Origin: Riptortus pedestris
Taxonomy: Eukaryota > Arthropoda > Insecta > Hemiptera > Alydidae
Direction: 5' to 3'
Assembly (NCBI GenBank): GCA_019009955.1
Contig: CM032233.1
Location: 15,185,001-15,249,000, forward strand
Length of the DNA stretch: 64,000 nt
Shown here piece after piece: positions 1-10,374 of the stretch. A program made the translations under genes and the position numbers. Below the pieces are notes generated by a model that saw nothing but the letters and a program-made list of their open reading frames with translations, was not told where the DNA came from and searched no databases. The stretch's first letter is position 1. Every line of letters starts with the position of its first letter.

Positions 1-242
1 TGAACCACACGACCAAGGCACGCAACAGAAGGCTGTTTAATCTGCCTAGATGAGCACAGTTTCATGGAGTACCCAAAGAGAGAACACCAATAAGTGCTAA
101 CTAACCACTTTTCATTAAGTAAGTTATGCCCTTCTTAGATTAATTTTTTAATTAAAATTACAGAAGAATACGGAATATTAATGCCACTAAAGAAACTCAA
201 AATGAAACTTGTTCTTTATCATTTTATGTATTTAGTATTTAA

Positions 243-420
243 TTGCACCAACTTAATGTAAAAACCACTGTTCATGATGTATACAAGGATTGGAGAAAAC
301 AAGCCAAATTAAAGGTGCTCGAAGCAATAAGAACAGTTTGGGAAGACTTTGGACAGAAGCTTGAAGAAAATTCAAAAGAAAATCAGAAAGTCTTCTATAA
401 AGTTCTCAAAGGATGTTACG
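243..420 (+). pseudogene. RTE-like LINE fragment (between endonuclease and RT)
   Basis: The plus frame from 243 reads as a Lys/Glu-rich helical stretch with WEDFGQKLEENSKENQK and then a VFYKVLKG-like end. This resembles the linker before the reverse transcriptase domain in RTE/BovB-type LINEs, which typically has WEEFG-x-LE followed by KFW-x-V. The similarity stops near 415. It resumes near 1760 with the next expected segment, so this piece and the one at 1760-2230 are probably one element split by an insertion. Beyond 420 the open frame is only read-through. It is a relic with no intact product. The family call is from memory of motif order, not from a search. Confidence 0.5.
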
Positions 421-1759
421 TTGTATTTTCTTGCCACCGTCGTGTCCCCCTTTTTCACCAGTTTAGAGAAATTTTCAGACAGGCGAGAATACTCTGCCCC
501 CCCCCTCCCAAGTCTTATTAATGTTAGTTATAAGAATTTTTGTTATTTTGAAATTTAGATTTAAGATAAGTAGTAGTTAGGAAGTTAAATATTAATGTAG
601 ATATAAGTTTAGGTATATATTTATGTATAGGTACTTAGTTTTAAGCAAGTTAAGTTTAGATAAGTTAAGTTAGTTTTAGTTAATTACATTAAATAGAAGC
701 TAATAAGGGACAGGAGGGGAAGAGAGCCTAGACGAGGGGAAGGTGGAGAAATGCGATGGTGGGGGCAAGCATGCAAGGAGAGGAACAGAGGATTGAGCCA
801 TGTGCTGGGGGCTCTGCCTTGGAAACGCGATATCTTGTACCGTAAGTCCGGATTTTTGGCTGGAAATAATAATGCAATGTATTCCAAGAGTGCAGGAAAG
901 TGATCCCGGGAGAGACAGTAACCTGGAGCCAACAGGAGAAGCTGCAGAATTTTGAAGTCTACTTAAGTTAAACACTGGCCAGGTATGGGAACTATTCATT
1001 TATTTGTGAACTGCAAGTAAATCCCAAATTTTGGGTTAATACTGTCCCCCTGAACCAGTGCTTAATAGAGACAAAGGTGGTTTTCTTAAAATTTAATTTT
1101 TTTTATTCAACGAGCTAAATGAATTTGTGTATTTCTAAATAAGCATTATCTTCCTTTTTTTTATTTCATTATTATTATTTTAAATTTAAGGAGCTCCCTA
1201 GTTTTCTTTATTTAGTTATTGTTAGCCAATCTCTTATTTATTTATATTTTAAAGAGGAGTAATAATATGTTAACTACTTAATTTTATTTTCAATATAATT
1301 TATTTATATCCTGATTAACTTATTGTATGTCACCCCTTTCCTATAATTATTATTTTCTTTTTGCCAGAAGCCTTTATTTTAATAATAATTATAATAAAGA
1401 ATTTAGAGATTCGTCCCTGGGCTGGAATTGCTTATCTACAAGAGCTGTATAGCCTAATAGCTCGAGGAAGCTACTTTCAAGCTAAGAGACCTGTGTTCGA
1501 ATCCCAATCTTGGCACATATCTTTTTTATTTTCTTTTTTTCCCTTTACTTGATTTTTTTTTTTTTGGTTTCCTACATTTTACCAAGTTTATATGTCTTTA
1601 TTATTATCCCCCCCCATGAAAAATGTAGGTGGCGCCCTGTCAGTAGAGTTACTTTTTTTATTTATTTTTCATATTGTTAAAAACATTTATACATTATATT
1701 TTACACCGAATCCCCCCATCTCCACGGAGCAGCCAACCCCTTTTTACATCTGTTAATAT
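421..1759. other. Insertion splitting the LINE; no gene seen
   Basis: AT-rich DNA lying between two pieces of the same LINE. It contains a run of TAAGTTA-type degenerate repeats (540-690), a GC-richer stretch (700-1000), several T/A homopolymers and a tRNA-like segment near 1441-1516. I see no terminal repeats that would name the inserted element, and open frames here are not protein-like. Confidence 0.4.
1441..1516 (+). repeat. tRNA-like segment (possible SINE head)
   Basis: A box-A-like TAGCCTAATAG is followed about 45 bases on by a box-B-like TGTTCGAATCC, the spacing of an internal pol III promoter. The T-arm and acceptor stems do not pair well, so it is not called as a tRNA gene. A tRNA-derived SINE head is the likeliest reading. 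Confidence 0.35.
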
Positions 1760-2230
1760 TTGTAACAAGGAATGAGGAGAGATCGACCAAACAATCAGAA
1801 AGGAATCAAGGACAAAAATAGAGATATTATTAGGGGGGGGGGCAAACTAATCATGGAAAATGGAGAGTATTTCAAAGATGTGCTGGAAGGGAAAGACAAA
1901 GAGTCATGTGAGTCCCAGAGGATATAGAGGACATTTTGATGGAAGATGACTACATTAGCAAAGAAGAACTGCAGGAGGCTATCGCTAAAATCGAAATAGG
2001 CAAGGCAGTATGACTCCTGAAATGATCAAATACATGTGTTGCAAAGGCCAAGAGAAATTTCTCCATCTTCTGAATCTGGTTTGGAAGGAAAAGAGAATTC
2101 CTAAGGATAGAGAAGTAGCAGGAGTGGGACAAAGGAGACAACCAAGAGTGTGGAAACCATAGGGTAATATCTCTTCTCCGTTTGCCTAGCAAAGTTGAAT
2201 TGTTGAAAGTCAGCTTGGAGAATAACAGTA
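1760..2230 (+). pseudogene. RTE-like LINE reverse transcriptase, N-terminal part (relic)
   Basis: In shifting plus frames the sequence reads YFKDVLEGKDKES, then EELQEAIAKIEIGKA, then PEMIKYMCCKG, then HLLNLVWKEKRIPKD, then a GNISL-like end. This is the characteristic order at the start of LINE reverse transcriptases: the loop before the palm (xGKAxGPD..PAEMLKY), LWxxxxIPxDW, and YRGISL. Several frameshifts and stops are needed, so it is dead. The minus-strand open frame across it is a shadow. The catalytic YxDD region is not seen downstream; sequence past 2230 jumps to the C-terminal part. Confidence 0.65.
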
Positions 2231-2329
2231 CAGGTTTAGAGGACAGCGAACCAAGACTTAATCTTTACCGTATGACAAATAATAGAAAAAATTGTTGAAA
2301 AGGGTAAAAGACTGTCTGCTTTGTGGGCC

Positions 2330-2760
2330 TCCAATATAAATCTATGTTTCTCCTTATCCTCACATACTCTTCTGAATAGTGGACCCTCACTTCAAAACAC
2401 AAAAGCCGAATCCAGATGATGGAGAGGTGTTACCCGCACAAAGTGAGAGGAAAAGTCTGATGAGATGGGATTCAGAAGACCACCAACCTAACCTCAAAGT
2501 AAAAACGGATGAAACCAACCTATAGGAGCTCAAGTTAAGGTGTTTCAGACTCCTCTAGAAGAACTGCTTGGTAAACCTATGAGACCTATGAAGAAGGACG
2601 GAAGACAAAAGGAAGACCTCGCATCTCCTTGGGAAACTGTGTTGATGAGGCATTGAAAAAGCGAGGTATGGATTAGAGTAAGAGAAGAGAGTTGGTTCAA
2701 GAGCGTGACACGTGTTCTGCAAGAGTAAATCTGACGTGGCACAGCAGTACACGAGGTTTA
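2330..2760 (+). pseudogene. C-terminal part of the RTE-like LINE ORF
   Basis: Broken plus frames give KSRIQMMERCY and VRG-like words near 2400-2450, then KTKGRPRISLGNCVDEALKK and RELVQERDTC at 2590-2720. These match the usual C-terminus of RTE/I-type ORF2 proteins: RRVKGxTRxDRIRN, then GRPRxxWxxCVxEDLxxRGxxW, then AxDRxxWR. Together with 243-420 and 1760-2230 this outlines one LINE of about 2.5 kb that has lost most of its RT core. The region 2760-3165 after it is A/T-rich and could be 3' UTR or host sequence. Confidence 0.6.
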
Positions 2761-3170
2761 TTGGATGACAACAAATTTATCTTAAAAATTGATTTATTTT
2801 ATTTGTTTATTGCTGTTATTCAATAAGCACTGGGAAAATTAATATGGCTATTAAAAATTAAAGTTTCAATTCTTTTTACATACACTTGAGAACAAATATA
2901 CACTTTGTATTCGTCACTATTCCAAGAGCAGTGTCATTAAATTAAAACTGAGACTTCAATTTTGTAATGGTATTCTGGAAGGGTTGGAGATCGATATCTA
3001 GGTTGTGAAAGCACCACATTTCAAGGGTCCTCCTCAGAAACAACAATTAGAATAAACTTTCTCAATGTCTGAATACTACATAGATATACCTGTGGGTTGG
3101 GGACTGCAACAGTGGTTGACTGTCTTGTGGGTCCATCGTATTTATTATTAAATGTCACATATTATTAACC

Positions 3171-3760
3171 TTAAACTACTACCATAGGTCAAAAACGACC
3201 TGAGCATAAAATAAAAATTAAGATTTCTCTGGTTTGTTGCTAGGCAGCGCCAGCAGTTACCATGTATTCTCCCGTTAGTAACAGCTGTTACAGTTGACCT
3301 CTTTGTCTTGTTTCTGGGATTACCTGTGTCTGTCTAATTAATGTTTTGGGGTCATTTTTGACCCGTGGTAGTAATTACGTTATCAAAAATTGTTTAAAGT
3401 ATTCATAGTGATATGGCTAATGAGGGTTTTATTGTGGATGGCAGACACTATAAGGATTGGCTGACATATATGAACGAAGATGATGGAAATCAAAATCCTG
3501 TGACTGATGAAAATGAGGATCTAATGAGTAATTAGAGTGACAATCAATCTATTCGTTCTGATCATGATACAGATTGAGAAATACAGCTAAATGAGGATGA
3601 ATTGTGAAAAAAGTCTGACCAGAAACATTCAACAATATGCTATAAATGTAATAACACAGGTTGCAGGAATCACTCTGAATCTAAATGTCTCAGCGGGAAC
3701 TGTGAAGATGAAATTTTAATTTATTTGTTAGTGTAGCAAAGAGCCCCTCACAGTTTCTTC
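3171..3760 (+). mobile_element. Internally deleted piggyBac-like relic
   Basis: A TTAA at 3171 is followed by an ACTACCATAGGTCAAAAACG-type end. The same motif recurs inverted at about 3347-3375 as a GGGGTCATTTTTGACCC-type block, like the subterminal repeats of piggyBac elements. A short reading frame starts near 3414 (MANEGFIVDGRHYKDWLTYM, then acidic residues), as piggyBac transposases begin. After in-frame stops it passes straight into a Cys-rich end with CYKCNNTGCRNHSESKC, like the C-terminal zinc-binding domain. The whole DDD core is missing, so this looks like a non-autonomous deletion derivative. The right end is not identified. Confidence 0.55.
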
Positions 3761-4009
3761 ATTATTTAAGATATTGAATTACTTTATTTTTGAGAATGAG
3801 TAGAACACGCTTAAATATGATAAGAAGAAAGATAGCATTCTTAAAATTCAATTTTACATATTGATTTTTATACTATTTGAAGACTTGGATTTTTTTTTGC
3901 ACTTTTTTTTCTAATTCAAATATGATTTTTTGGAAAGTGTAAAAACAAGTTATTTTTATTGTAATTGTACTGTGCCTTACTGAGTATATTGGCAGATTTA
4001 CCCATGCCT

Positions 4010-4760
4010 TAACCCACACGCCCACTGGCACCCCACCATTTTTGTTATGTTACTAAGAATTCCATAATATCTTCCTGCACAAACACTCTGAGACAGCCCC
4101 ACAGTAGAACTGAATCTCCCCATGCTTTACAGTTGGAATCATGCACTGCATAATACATTTTTTCAATGGTTTGGTGGAGCCATAATCCAGCACTTTGAAT
4201 CTAACACAAAACACTTTGATTCGTCAGTCCACAGTGCTTTTCTTCAGTCTTAAAAGTCATTATAAGTAAGTGTCTATTTATATATCTTCTATTAACTGTT
4301 CATATAAATTGTTTTAATGTCTTTCTTACAAGTCTTTGTTTTACTATAGCAACCAGAACTGATTTCCTTGTGACAGTATTAATTTAAGCTTGACTTTGAA
4401 GTGCATTCAGTCTTCTGTTCCTCTTCATTTCTAAAGTGAGTAGTTGTTATTCATCATCTTCCTAGTCAAGCTTTATTGTGGTGAGTATGTGTCTCTTCAC
4501 AGTGAGTAATGGATGTATGCCCTCTGCTTTTTGATATTTTCAGTTTTGTGGCAATTTGGAACTCAGAATACTTTTCCTTGAGTCTAGCCTAAATTGCACT
4601 ATACAGTTCATTGGAAAACTCTTCTTTTTATACATTTTTAGTGGAATAAACAATAATAAAAAAAACCTATAATTGAAACTCTTAGAGAACACTAAATTAA
4701 ACTAAAGACAAAAATATATCTTAATCTTAACTTGAAATTGGGCCTGAGTGTAAGAAAAAC
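4010..4760 (-). pseudogene. Tc1-like transposase relic
   Basis: Read on the minus strand, 4240-4030 gives LWTDESKCFVLDSK, then WIMAPPNHWK, then a PTVKHG-like and a STVGLSQ-like segment in changing frames. This is the Tc1 DDE core order: WSDES around a catalytic Asp, then the V-K-H-GGGSVMVWGC block. Upstream on the same strand (4740-4300) are degraded words consistent with the helix-turn-helix part but full of stops. No clear terminal inverted repeats were found, so the limits are approximate. Confidence 0.6.
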
Positions 4761-5331
4761 CTTTAGACAAACAGACACACTGTTTATTTCCCTGAACTAC
4801 CATGAATTATGGAGTTAGAATGTTAGGATTATCAATATTAGTGGCATATCAAGTTTTGTTTTAATATTTATGATGTTTAAATAGTTCTGCTTAAAACTGA
4901 TTAATAGCGAGTGTAATACAAATTTATTTCATGCAATACTAATATTTCATTTGTAAAACAGTTAGAGTTTTGTTTTGCTTATTCCTAAATATATATTTTT
5001 TTAAAATATAGGTGATCCTATTTTGAGCACTAGTGAGCATTTCTCTATATGCCAAACTCCCCAAATGTGATGTCTGAAACAATCCCTTACAACTCGACAC
5101 TAGATTTCGTGTCAGATCAGCGCCACTATTTGCAAACTTACAAATATATTTTGCACTGCAATTTCATACCATGTTTGGTCTCACTATTTTTAACAATATT
5201 GTCAGTATAGTATATTGTCAACATTAGAAAAAGAAAAGTTCAAAAGATTTATGAAAAATAATAAAAACTGGTTATGATATTAGATGTGGGATAAGAGGTA
5301 ATTATGAAATATGAAAATTCCATAGATTTAC
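4761..5331. other. Intergenic or intronic AT-rich DNA
   Basis: No gene recognised. The part from about 5230 on matches intron sequence flanking the other duplicated exons (see 5230-7045). Confidence 0.5.
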
Positions 5332-5484
5332 CTCGGGGTTTAAGAGTCTTTCAAGTATGGATAAAAGGTTGCCTGTGTCGTTTGAAGAAGTCTGTGGTTC
5401 TTCTGGTAATGGGTGATGCCTCTGTCTCATTTCATTAGAATCACGTTCCCTTTTTCCACTAAGCGACTCAAGGCATATATACTT
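5332..5484 (-). CDS. Internal exon copy 1 of unrecognised host gene
   Basis: A T-rich tract ending in TAG lies before 5484, and GAG|GTAAAT follows 5332. The enclosed 153 bases are open only in phase 0: 51 codons with LESLSGKRERDSNEMRQRHH, then a Pro/Gln/Ser-rich middle and a LLSILERLLNPE end. Length is a multiple of three and both ends are phase 0, so it can be skipped or duplicated without a frameshift. It is nearly identical to the exon at 6759-6905 in its first 30 codons. I recognise no domain; composition suggests a charged helix followed by a flexible linker. The rest of this gene would lie at lower coordinates, and no terminal exon is seen there. Confidence 0.6.
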
Positions 5485-5787
5485 CTAAAAAAAAAAAAAT
5501 ACAAATATGTGTAGTAATAGAATAGAATAACAAGATAAGACTCCTGAAATTTAATGGAAACAGTAGCACCAACATAGTATAGTATATTGTTAAAATTAAA
5601 TAAAAAAATAATAATATAATATCACCAACGGTTACAATATAGTTCAAAAGATGTTTCAAGATGAAAATTTATAAAAACTGGTTATCACATTAGATCTGGG
5701 ATAAGAGGTAATTATCTAATGTCAGTGAAAAGTAAGTACAGAAAGTTAATATTTAAAAATCCAACATGGAAGTTTTAAATGAAGTAA

Positions 5788-6000
5788 GTGAGAGCAAAAG
5801 TCTTATCAAGGCCATGGAAAAAAAGGAGAGGAGAGCATATCATTAGGCAGAATGACTTCATTACAAATATATTTGAAGGTAAGATTCTTGGGCATAGGGG
5901 AAGAGGGAGGACTAGAAACTCCCATTTTGAAGACATCAAAAGTCTTAAGGGTTTTGGTGAGTATAGTAATATGAAAAGAGCTACCTTCTGAAAGAACACA
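5788..6000 (+). pseudogene. LINE C-terminal fragment
   Basis: Plus frame: KKRRGEHIIRQNDFITNIFEG, then KILGHRGRGRTRN, then FEDIKSLKGFGEYSNMKRAT. This is the C-terminal signature of RTE/CR1-type ORF2 proteins: R+GHI-x-R, then (I/L)EGKIxGKRGRGRxR, then a W/I-x-x-I helix. It is a 5'-truncated insertion lying between duplicated exon copies 1 and 2. It is distinct from the relic at 1.8-2.8 kb, judged by a different tail motif. Confidence 0.6.
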
Positions 6001-6342
6001 TTGGTTGCAACTGTAAGGTGTAGCCTTTAGATCATGATGACTATTTCGAGTATATCTAAGCCTCATGATATGTATATTAAACTGAAAAGTCAAGTTTAAT
6101 TATACATTGTAAAGACCTAATGAAACTGGATGGTTGCCATTGTAGTATAGACTGTGTCATTACATATGAAGTTAGCCATACATTTGGAAGAACAATACTT
6201 TAACAGGCATTGATTGTTCATTCAATGAAAAATTGTGATAAATTAGAATCCCTATAAACACCCTTTCAAGGAGCTCCCTAAGAGACAACTAATTAAAGTT
6301 TAGAACTGGATTACAGAATATCGGAAATATCCATTGATTTAC

Positions 6343-6489
6343 CTCTGGGTCAAAAAATCCTCCATCTGAAGAAGAAGGGTTGGGTCTATTTGAACTCAGT
6401 GGCTGTCTTTGTAATGGAAGATCCCCCCACCTCATTACATTAATATCACGTTCCATCTGTGCACTACGCAACTCAAGAGCAGCAATCTT
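6343..6489 (-). CDS. Internal exon copy 2 of unrecognised host gene
   Basis: The acceptor TTTTATAG precedes 6489 and the donor GAG|GTAAAT follows 6343. The 147-base phase-0 exon encodes 49 residues: KIAALELRSAQMERDINVMR, then Pro/Ser-rich sequence ending FFDPE. It aligns with copies 1 and 3 at LE-L-S/RS-x-x-MERD-x-N-x-M and in the Pro/Gln/Ser tail. It is the most diverged copy yet keeps frame and both splice sites, which points to coding constraint. No known family recognised. Confidence 0.6.
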
Positions 6490-6758
6490 CTATAAAATAA
6501 ATACAAATATGTGTCGTAATAAAATAAAATAACTAGATAAAAGTCCTGAAATATTATTAAAATTTTATTCTTAGAACTGTATAAAATAAGGATATACTTA
6601 CTAGCAACAATGCCTCTTCTCTAGTAATTATAAAAAATAAATGAGTACCTCTAATGTTAAAAATAATGATAATTTAGAATCCCATTAAACCTCCCCAGTC
6701 ACAACTACATAACTTTTAGAATAGGATTACTCAATGAATGAAAATTCCATAGATTTAC

Positions 6759-6905
6759 CAGGTTGCGGATTCCTTCATATAAGGAAGAAAGGTTCACGCT
6801 AATGCCGGAAGAAGTCTGTGGTTGTTCTTGTAATGGGTGATGCCTCTGTCTCATTTCATTAGAATCACGTTCCATCTTTCCACTAAGCGACTCAAGGCCA
6901 ACAAA
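6759..6905 (-). CDS. Internal exon copy 3 of unrecognised host gene
   Basis: An acceptor with a T-rich tract and CAAG precedes 6905, and CTG|GTAAAT follows 6759. The 147-base phase-0 exon encodes FVGLESLSGKMERDSNEMRQ, then RHHPLQEQPQTSS and a short variable tail. All other frames stop. The first 30 codons match copy 1, while the 3' third differs. It would be the most 5' of the three exons in the transcript. Upstream exons and promoter were not found. Confidence 0.6.
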
Positions 6906-7684
6906 CTTGAAAAAAAAAATAAATACAAATATGTAATAGAATAAAATAACAAGATAAGACTCCAGAAATGTAATGGAAACAGTAGCACCAACTTAAAAAG
7001 ACCTGTGAAAATAGTTATCAGCACTAACAATACATTTTTCAATGGTCCTTATAATTGAGGAAAACTGTTTGTATCCTCTGGGGCACTAGATAAATTCTGG
7101 TGGTTAGTTAGACCTGTGCTCTACCAACTAGGTCAAGGACATATGTGAAGACTAATTTATATAAATATTTTTTTAATTTTTTTTTGTAATTTAGTCTCCC
7201 CAAATTTGTTGCCCATCATCAGTGGTTTTAAGAGAAGAAATCAATTGTCTAAATTAATCACTACCCTGCCAAGAGATCCTGATTTTAATCCTAGTAGCAT
7301 AGCAATTCTCTAATACTAGAAAGTATAATATTTCTAAATTTAATTAGATAAAATTTTATATTCTGGCGTTTTTTAATTTCAGGAAAAGATAAATGTAAAT
7401 TTTGATGTTATGATGTAGCATATTATCATGTAAATGTAGCAATATAATGTAAATTATAAGTGTGATGATGTAGCAATGTTGTAGACAGGCAGCAGATCAA
7501 TTTTATACCTCATTTTGTACCCACAACAGCCGATAGGTGCTCTTTTAACTAGATTGTGTAGTAGTGGTTTCTTAGTTGTTGTTATTAATTCTGTTGACTG
7601 CTTTTTGCTGATGGTTTTAACAATTTTCTGCTGAGTTTTGATGTTTCTCAAATTTTTGACTTTTACAAATATATAGTCAGTGTT

Positions 7685-7960
7685 TTGTTAATGGAGGATG
7701 AAGGAATTCTAAAAATTGTCTGTGAATTGGATGTAAAAGAACAGCATCACAAAATTAAAGAAGAAGCCATCCAACACAATCACAATGGTGATGAAGTAAG
7801 CTGTTGTTTTGATTCAGAAACAGAATCCACAATAGAAAAAGATGAATCAGAAAGTAATGAGATTTTTGGTAAAAATACAATAACAATTCCGTTGAACAAA
7901 ATGTTGATGAAAATAGACCAGGTGCAACTTTGCTATCTGCTGAGGATGGAACAAACTTAG
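7685..7960 (+). CDS. Unrecognised acidic ORF, 91 codons
   Basis: An ATG-started frame rich in Glu/Asp/Ser (DSETESTIEKDESESNEIFG), ending near LLRMEQT. Acidic starts of this kind are common in piggyBac-type transposases, and the words that follow in another frame (ISSDRTARWKCEKFISKEV) could be a decayed continuation. There is no decisive motif. It may be a transposase N-terminus, a single exon, or chance. Confidence 0.25.
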   Translation: MLMEDEGILKIVCELDVKEQHHKIKEEAIQHNHNGDEVSCCFDSETESTIEKDESESNEIFGKNTITIPLNKMLMKIDQVQLCYLLRMEQT

Positions 7961-8170
7961 CGATTATCTTTATAATGATGGACAGAATCCCAGCACATTA
8001 CCTTCCAATAAGTTCTGATCGAACAGCTCGTTGGAAATGTGAGAAATTCATTAGCAAAGAAGTGAGACCACTTCTCAATGTCAGACAATGAGGAGAGGCT
8101 GAACCTCAGGTTTTTGTAGGTAGGATGAAAAAATGTAGGCTACGCTTCCACTATAATAATTTAATAACAC

Positions 8171-8209
8171 GGCAAAGCGCTTTCGATGCTGTGCATCATC
8201 GTCAGTGCC
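8171..8209 (-). ncRNA. Hammerhead-ribozyme-like motif (Penelope-type)
   Basis: On the minus strand the order is GGCA, then CTGACGA, then a GATG-CACAG-CATC hairpin, then GAAA, then GCGC, then TT, then TGCC. This fits a minimal type I hammerhead: core CUGANGA and GAAA, stem II of 4 bp, stem I formed by GGCA with TGCC, and a self-complementary GCGC as stem III. Very short stem III is what has been described for hammerheads in Penelope-like elements, which are thought to act as dimers. No Penelope RT is seen beside it. Activity is untested. Confidence 0.6.
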
Positions 8210-8297
8210 CTGTTGACACACACAATAATAGTTACAATTTTCTATAAAATATGTTAGGTACATATAACAAAAAACTTATTTTTCTTAGGACTAAAAA

Positions 8298-8644
8298 CAT
8301 ATAAAATCTAACGTGGAACTAAATAAAAAATATAAAACATTTCAATCATCAACAGTTATTTTTAAATTAGGTTTTAAATTAGGCCTGTCGGCTCAACATT
8401 ACAAGCTATTAGCTGGAATGAAAAGCCAGTCTAGCTCCAAGAGCCGACAGGTCAACATCGAAAACCTTCGGTAAGTCCCCTTTGTCTCCCTTTCTCTTCT
8501 TTGTTTTGTAAAACGTCTTTGTTCATATAGGGTTTCTTTCTGTTAGCTTTAACTGTCTACTTGTATCAACCTAATTTAAAAATAACTGTTGATGATTGAA
8601 ATGTTTTATATTTTTTATTTACTTCCACGTTAGATTTTATATGT
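8298..8644. mobile_element. Long palindromic (foldback/MITE-like) element
   Basis: Arms of about 75 bases at 8298-8374 and 8570-8644 are near-perfect inverted repeats (outer end ACATATAAAATCTAACGTGG). Inside is a second hairpin, CCTGTCGGCTC at 8384-8394 against its complement at 8441-8451. It encodes nothing. Its right end coincides with truncation of a mariner fragment. No target duplication is obvious. Confidence 0.65.
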
Positions 8645-8857
8645 CTCGCTTTCAATTTCTTGTGGACGACCAGGTCGTGGTATGTCGTTTATGTCAAAAT
8701 TCCCTGCCCTAAACTTGGCAAACCAATTATGGCACGTGCGCTCTGTTAAGGCTTTATCCCCATAGAGCCTCTGCAGCTCCCTTTCCTTTTTTGAAATAAT
8801 ACAGCAAAATATGCCTATAATGCAATGAATTACCGTCCATCTTCTCAGCTGGATCAC
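8645..8857 (-). pseudogene. Mariner transposase N-terminal fragment
   Basis: Minus frame: LQRLYGDKALTERTCHNWFA, then KFRAGNFDINDIPRPGRPQE. This is the mariner/SETMAR paired helix-turn-helix end (xYGDxALxxRTCxxWFxxFRxGxFxxxDxxRxGRPxE). The catalytic domain is absent, because similarity stops where the palindromic element begins. It is a dead stub. The first 25 codons of the open frame are unlikely to be transposase. Confidence 0.75.
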
Positions 8858-9496
8858 AAAGTCAATACTAACCTAATCTTAACAAGTGTCGACAGACATA
8901 ACTGTTTACATATTACAAATAGGATAAACAATCCTCTGTTGGGATTAATTGCATCAGATAAATGTGACATACTGTAAACAAAACATGAATACAAAAACCG
9001 AAAGGACTTATTTACCAACCCTATAATATTCATTTACACAGTTTTATTAATTACTTTTTCATGTAAATAAAAGTTGAATTGTTTAAGTAAATATGAATTT
9101 TTATGAATTATAAAACAAAATCAGAAAATTAGTGGAATGTTATACAAACCACCCACGGTTTGATGTGAACACAGACTAATGTTTACTCCCACCCTAGGTC
9201 TGAATAGGACCTTTTGGCCATTCATGACCGTGGGATTGCTTAGGATTGCTCAACGAGCAACAATAAACCCTTTTATAATGCTACCAGAGTGATTCAAAGG
9301 TATGTGTATTTCATTACTAGTGAATAAACAATGATTTCTTAACAAGGCCTGTAGTATTTCTGTGTCCTATTATCCCTGAAAGAATGAAAACACTTGTCAG
9401 TCAGCCGTAAATTACATTTTAAAGAACAATCCATTACTTATTTTTCTCCTTATTTTTATCATGAGTGAGTTAACTCTAGGAATTCAATCTATACTG
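8858..9496. other. No gene seen
   Basis: AT-rich sequence with a GC-richer patch at 9150-9270 around CCTAGGTCTGAATAGGACC. No coding frame or terminal repeats recognised. Confidence 0.5.
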
Positions 9497-9717
9497 CTAC
9501 TGCTCAAAAATGAATAGGGATATTTGCTGTTTTGTGGTATTTATGGGGCCTAGCATTTTTGTTTTTTTTAAATTATAAATATCATTAATATTTATTAGAA
9601 ATTATTGTCTTTTTCTCCCATAAAAAGTAATTTAATTAAGGTTGATTTAATTAAAATCGATATTAAAATAGGATAAGAAAAAATAACCAATATCCCTATT
9701 CATTTTTGTGCAGTATA
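9497..9717. mobile_element. Tc1/mariner-type MITE
   Basis: Terminal inverted repeats of about 28 bases: TACTGCTCAAAAATGAATAG at the left and the complement of TACTGCACAAAAATGAATAG at the right, with an AT-rich non-coding middle. TACTGCxCAAAAA-type ends are usual for Tc1 superfamily elements, and both ends lie next to TA dinucleotides, as expected for TA target sites. Confidence 0.65.
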
Positions 9718-10374
9718 TTTTGAGGGACTACTTTAAAAAAGGATACAAAGCAACTGATGTTGCTGAATGTGTAGAAAAAGACCAAATAACAAGCACATAG
9801 AAATTTTATTCAGAACTAGGAGTATCCCAATATAGAGTTATACTAATGTACTGCTTTTCCATCACTTGCACAACATGGTGAATAGGAAACAATTTTTTTG
9901 ATATAAAATAATGCAAGACCCCACACATTCATGATTAACGGGGTAAAAATCAAGGAGTTTGAATTCAATTTTTCTCATTATAGTCCAGAACTTACATTTT
10001 TAGATTACCACTGGCTCTGGTCCATGGCACATTTCCTCCGTCCTAGAGATTTTTTTTGCATCTAATGATTCATCATGGTACCCGAATGGCATCTAAAATT
10101 TGGAATGTGATAGAGTAGGTATCTGCTAAGAATATATATGTTTGCAAAGAATAATATGGTAAAAAACAGACTGACTTTTGAATTTTTGTTAAATACCATA
10201 TTATCTACAGGCTGCAACTGGTATAGGACTTTTGAATTACATTTAGTAAAAAGCTTTCAAAAAACTCACAAAGTGAAAAGAAAAATATGAATAAGCCATG
10301 TTAAATAAAAAAAATCAATTTTTGTTTCCTTTACCTTCAAATATTAAATGGTAGGAGGCCTAGAGGTAGCCCAA

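Larger units (their letters stand above)
5230..7045 (-). repeat. Tandem segmental duplication carrying one exon per copy
   Basis: Three blocks share not only an exon but its flanks: on the donor side a GAAAATTCCATAGATTTACC-like stretch, and on the acceptor side AATACAAATATGTG followed by an AACAAGATAAGACTCC-like stretch. Copies 1 (about 5.25-5.66 kb) and 3 (6.7-7.03 kb) are closest. Copy 2 (6.24-6.57 kb) is more diverged. An extra flank copy at 5660-5720 and a LINE tail at 5788-6000 separate copies 1 and 2. The duplication is therefore genomic, not retroposed. Confidence 0.7.

Noticed and set aside
700..999. Minus frames of 80-100 codons
   Set aside because: Overlapping Ser/Leu/Pro-rich frames without motifs inside an inserted segment.
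7083..7140. Possible tRNA gene on the minus strand (TAGTTGGTAGAGCAC)
   Set aside because: A good box A, but no box B or T-arm at the right distance and no cloverleaf pairing. At most a decayed SINE.
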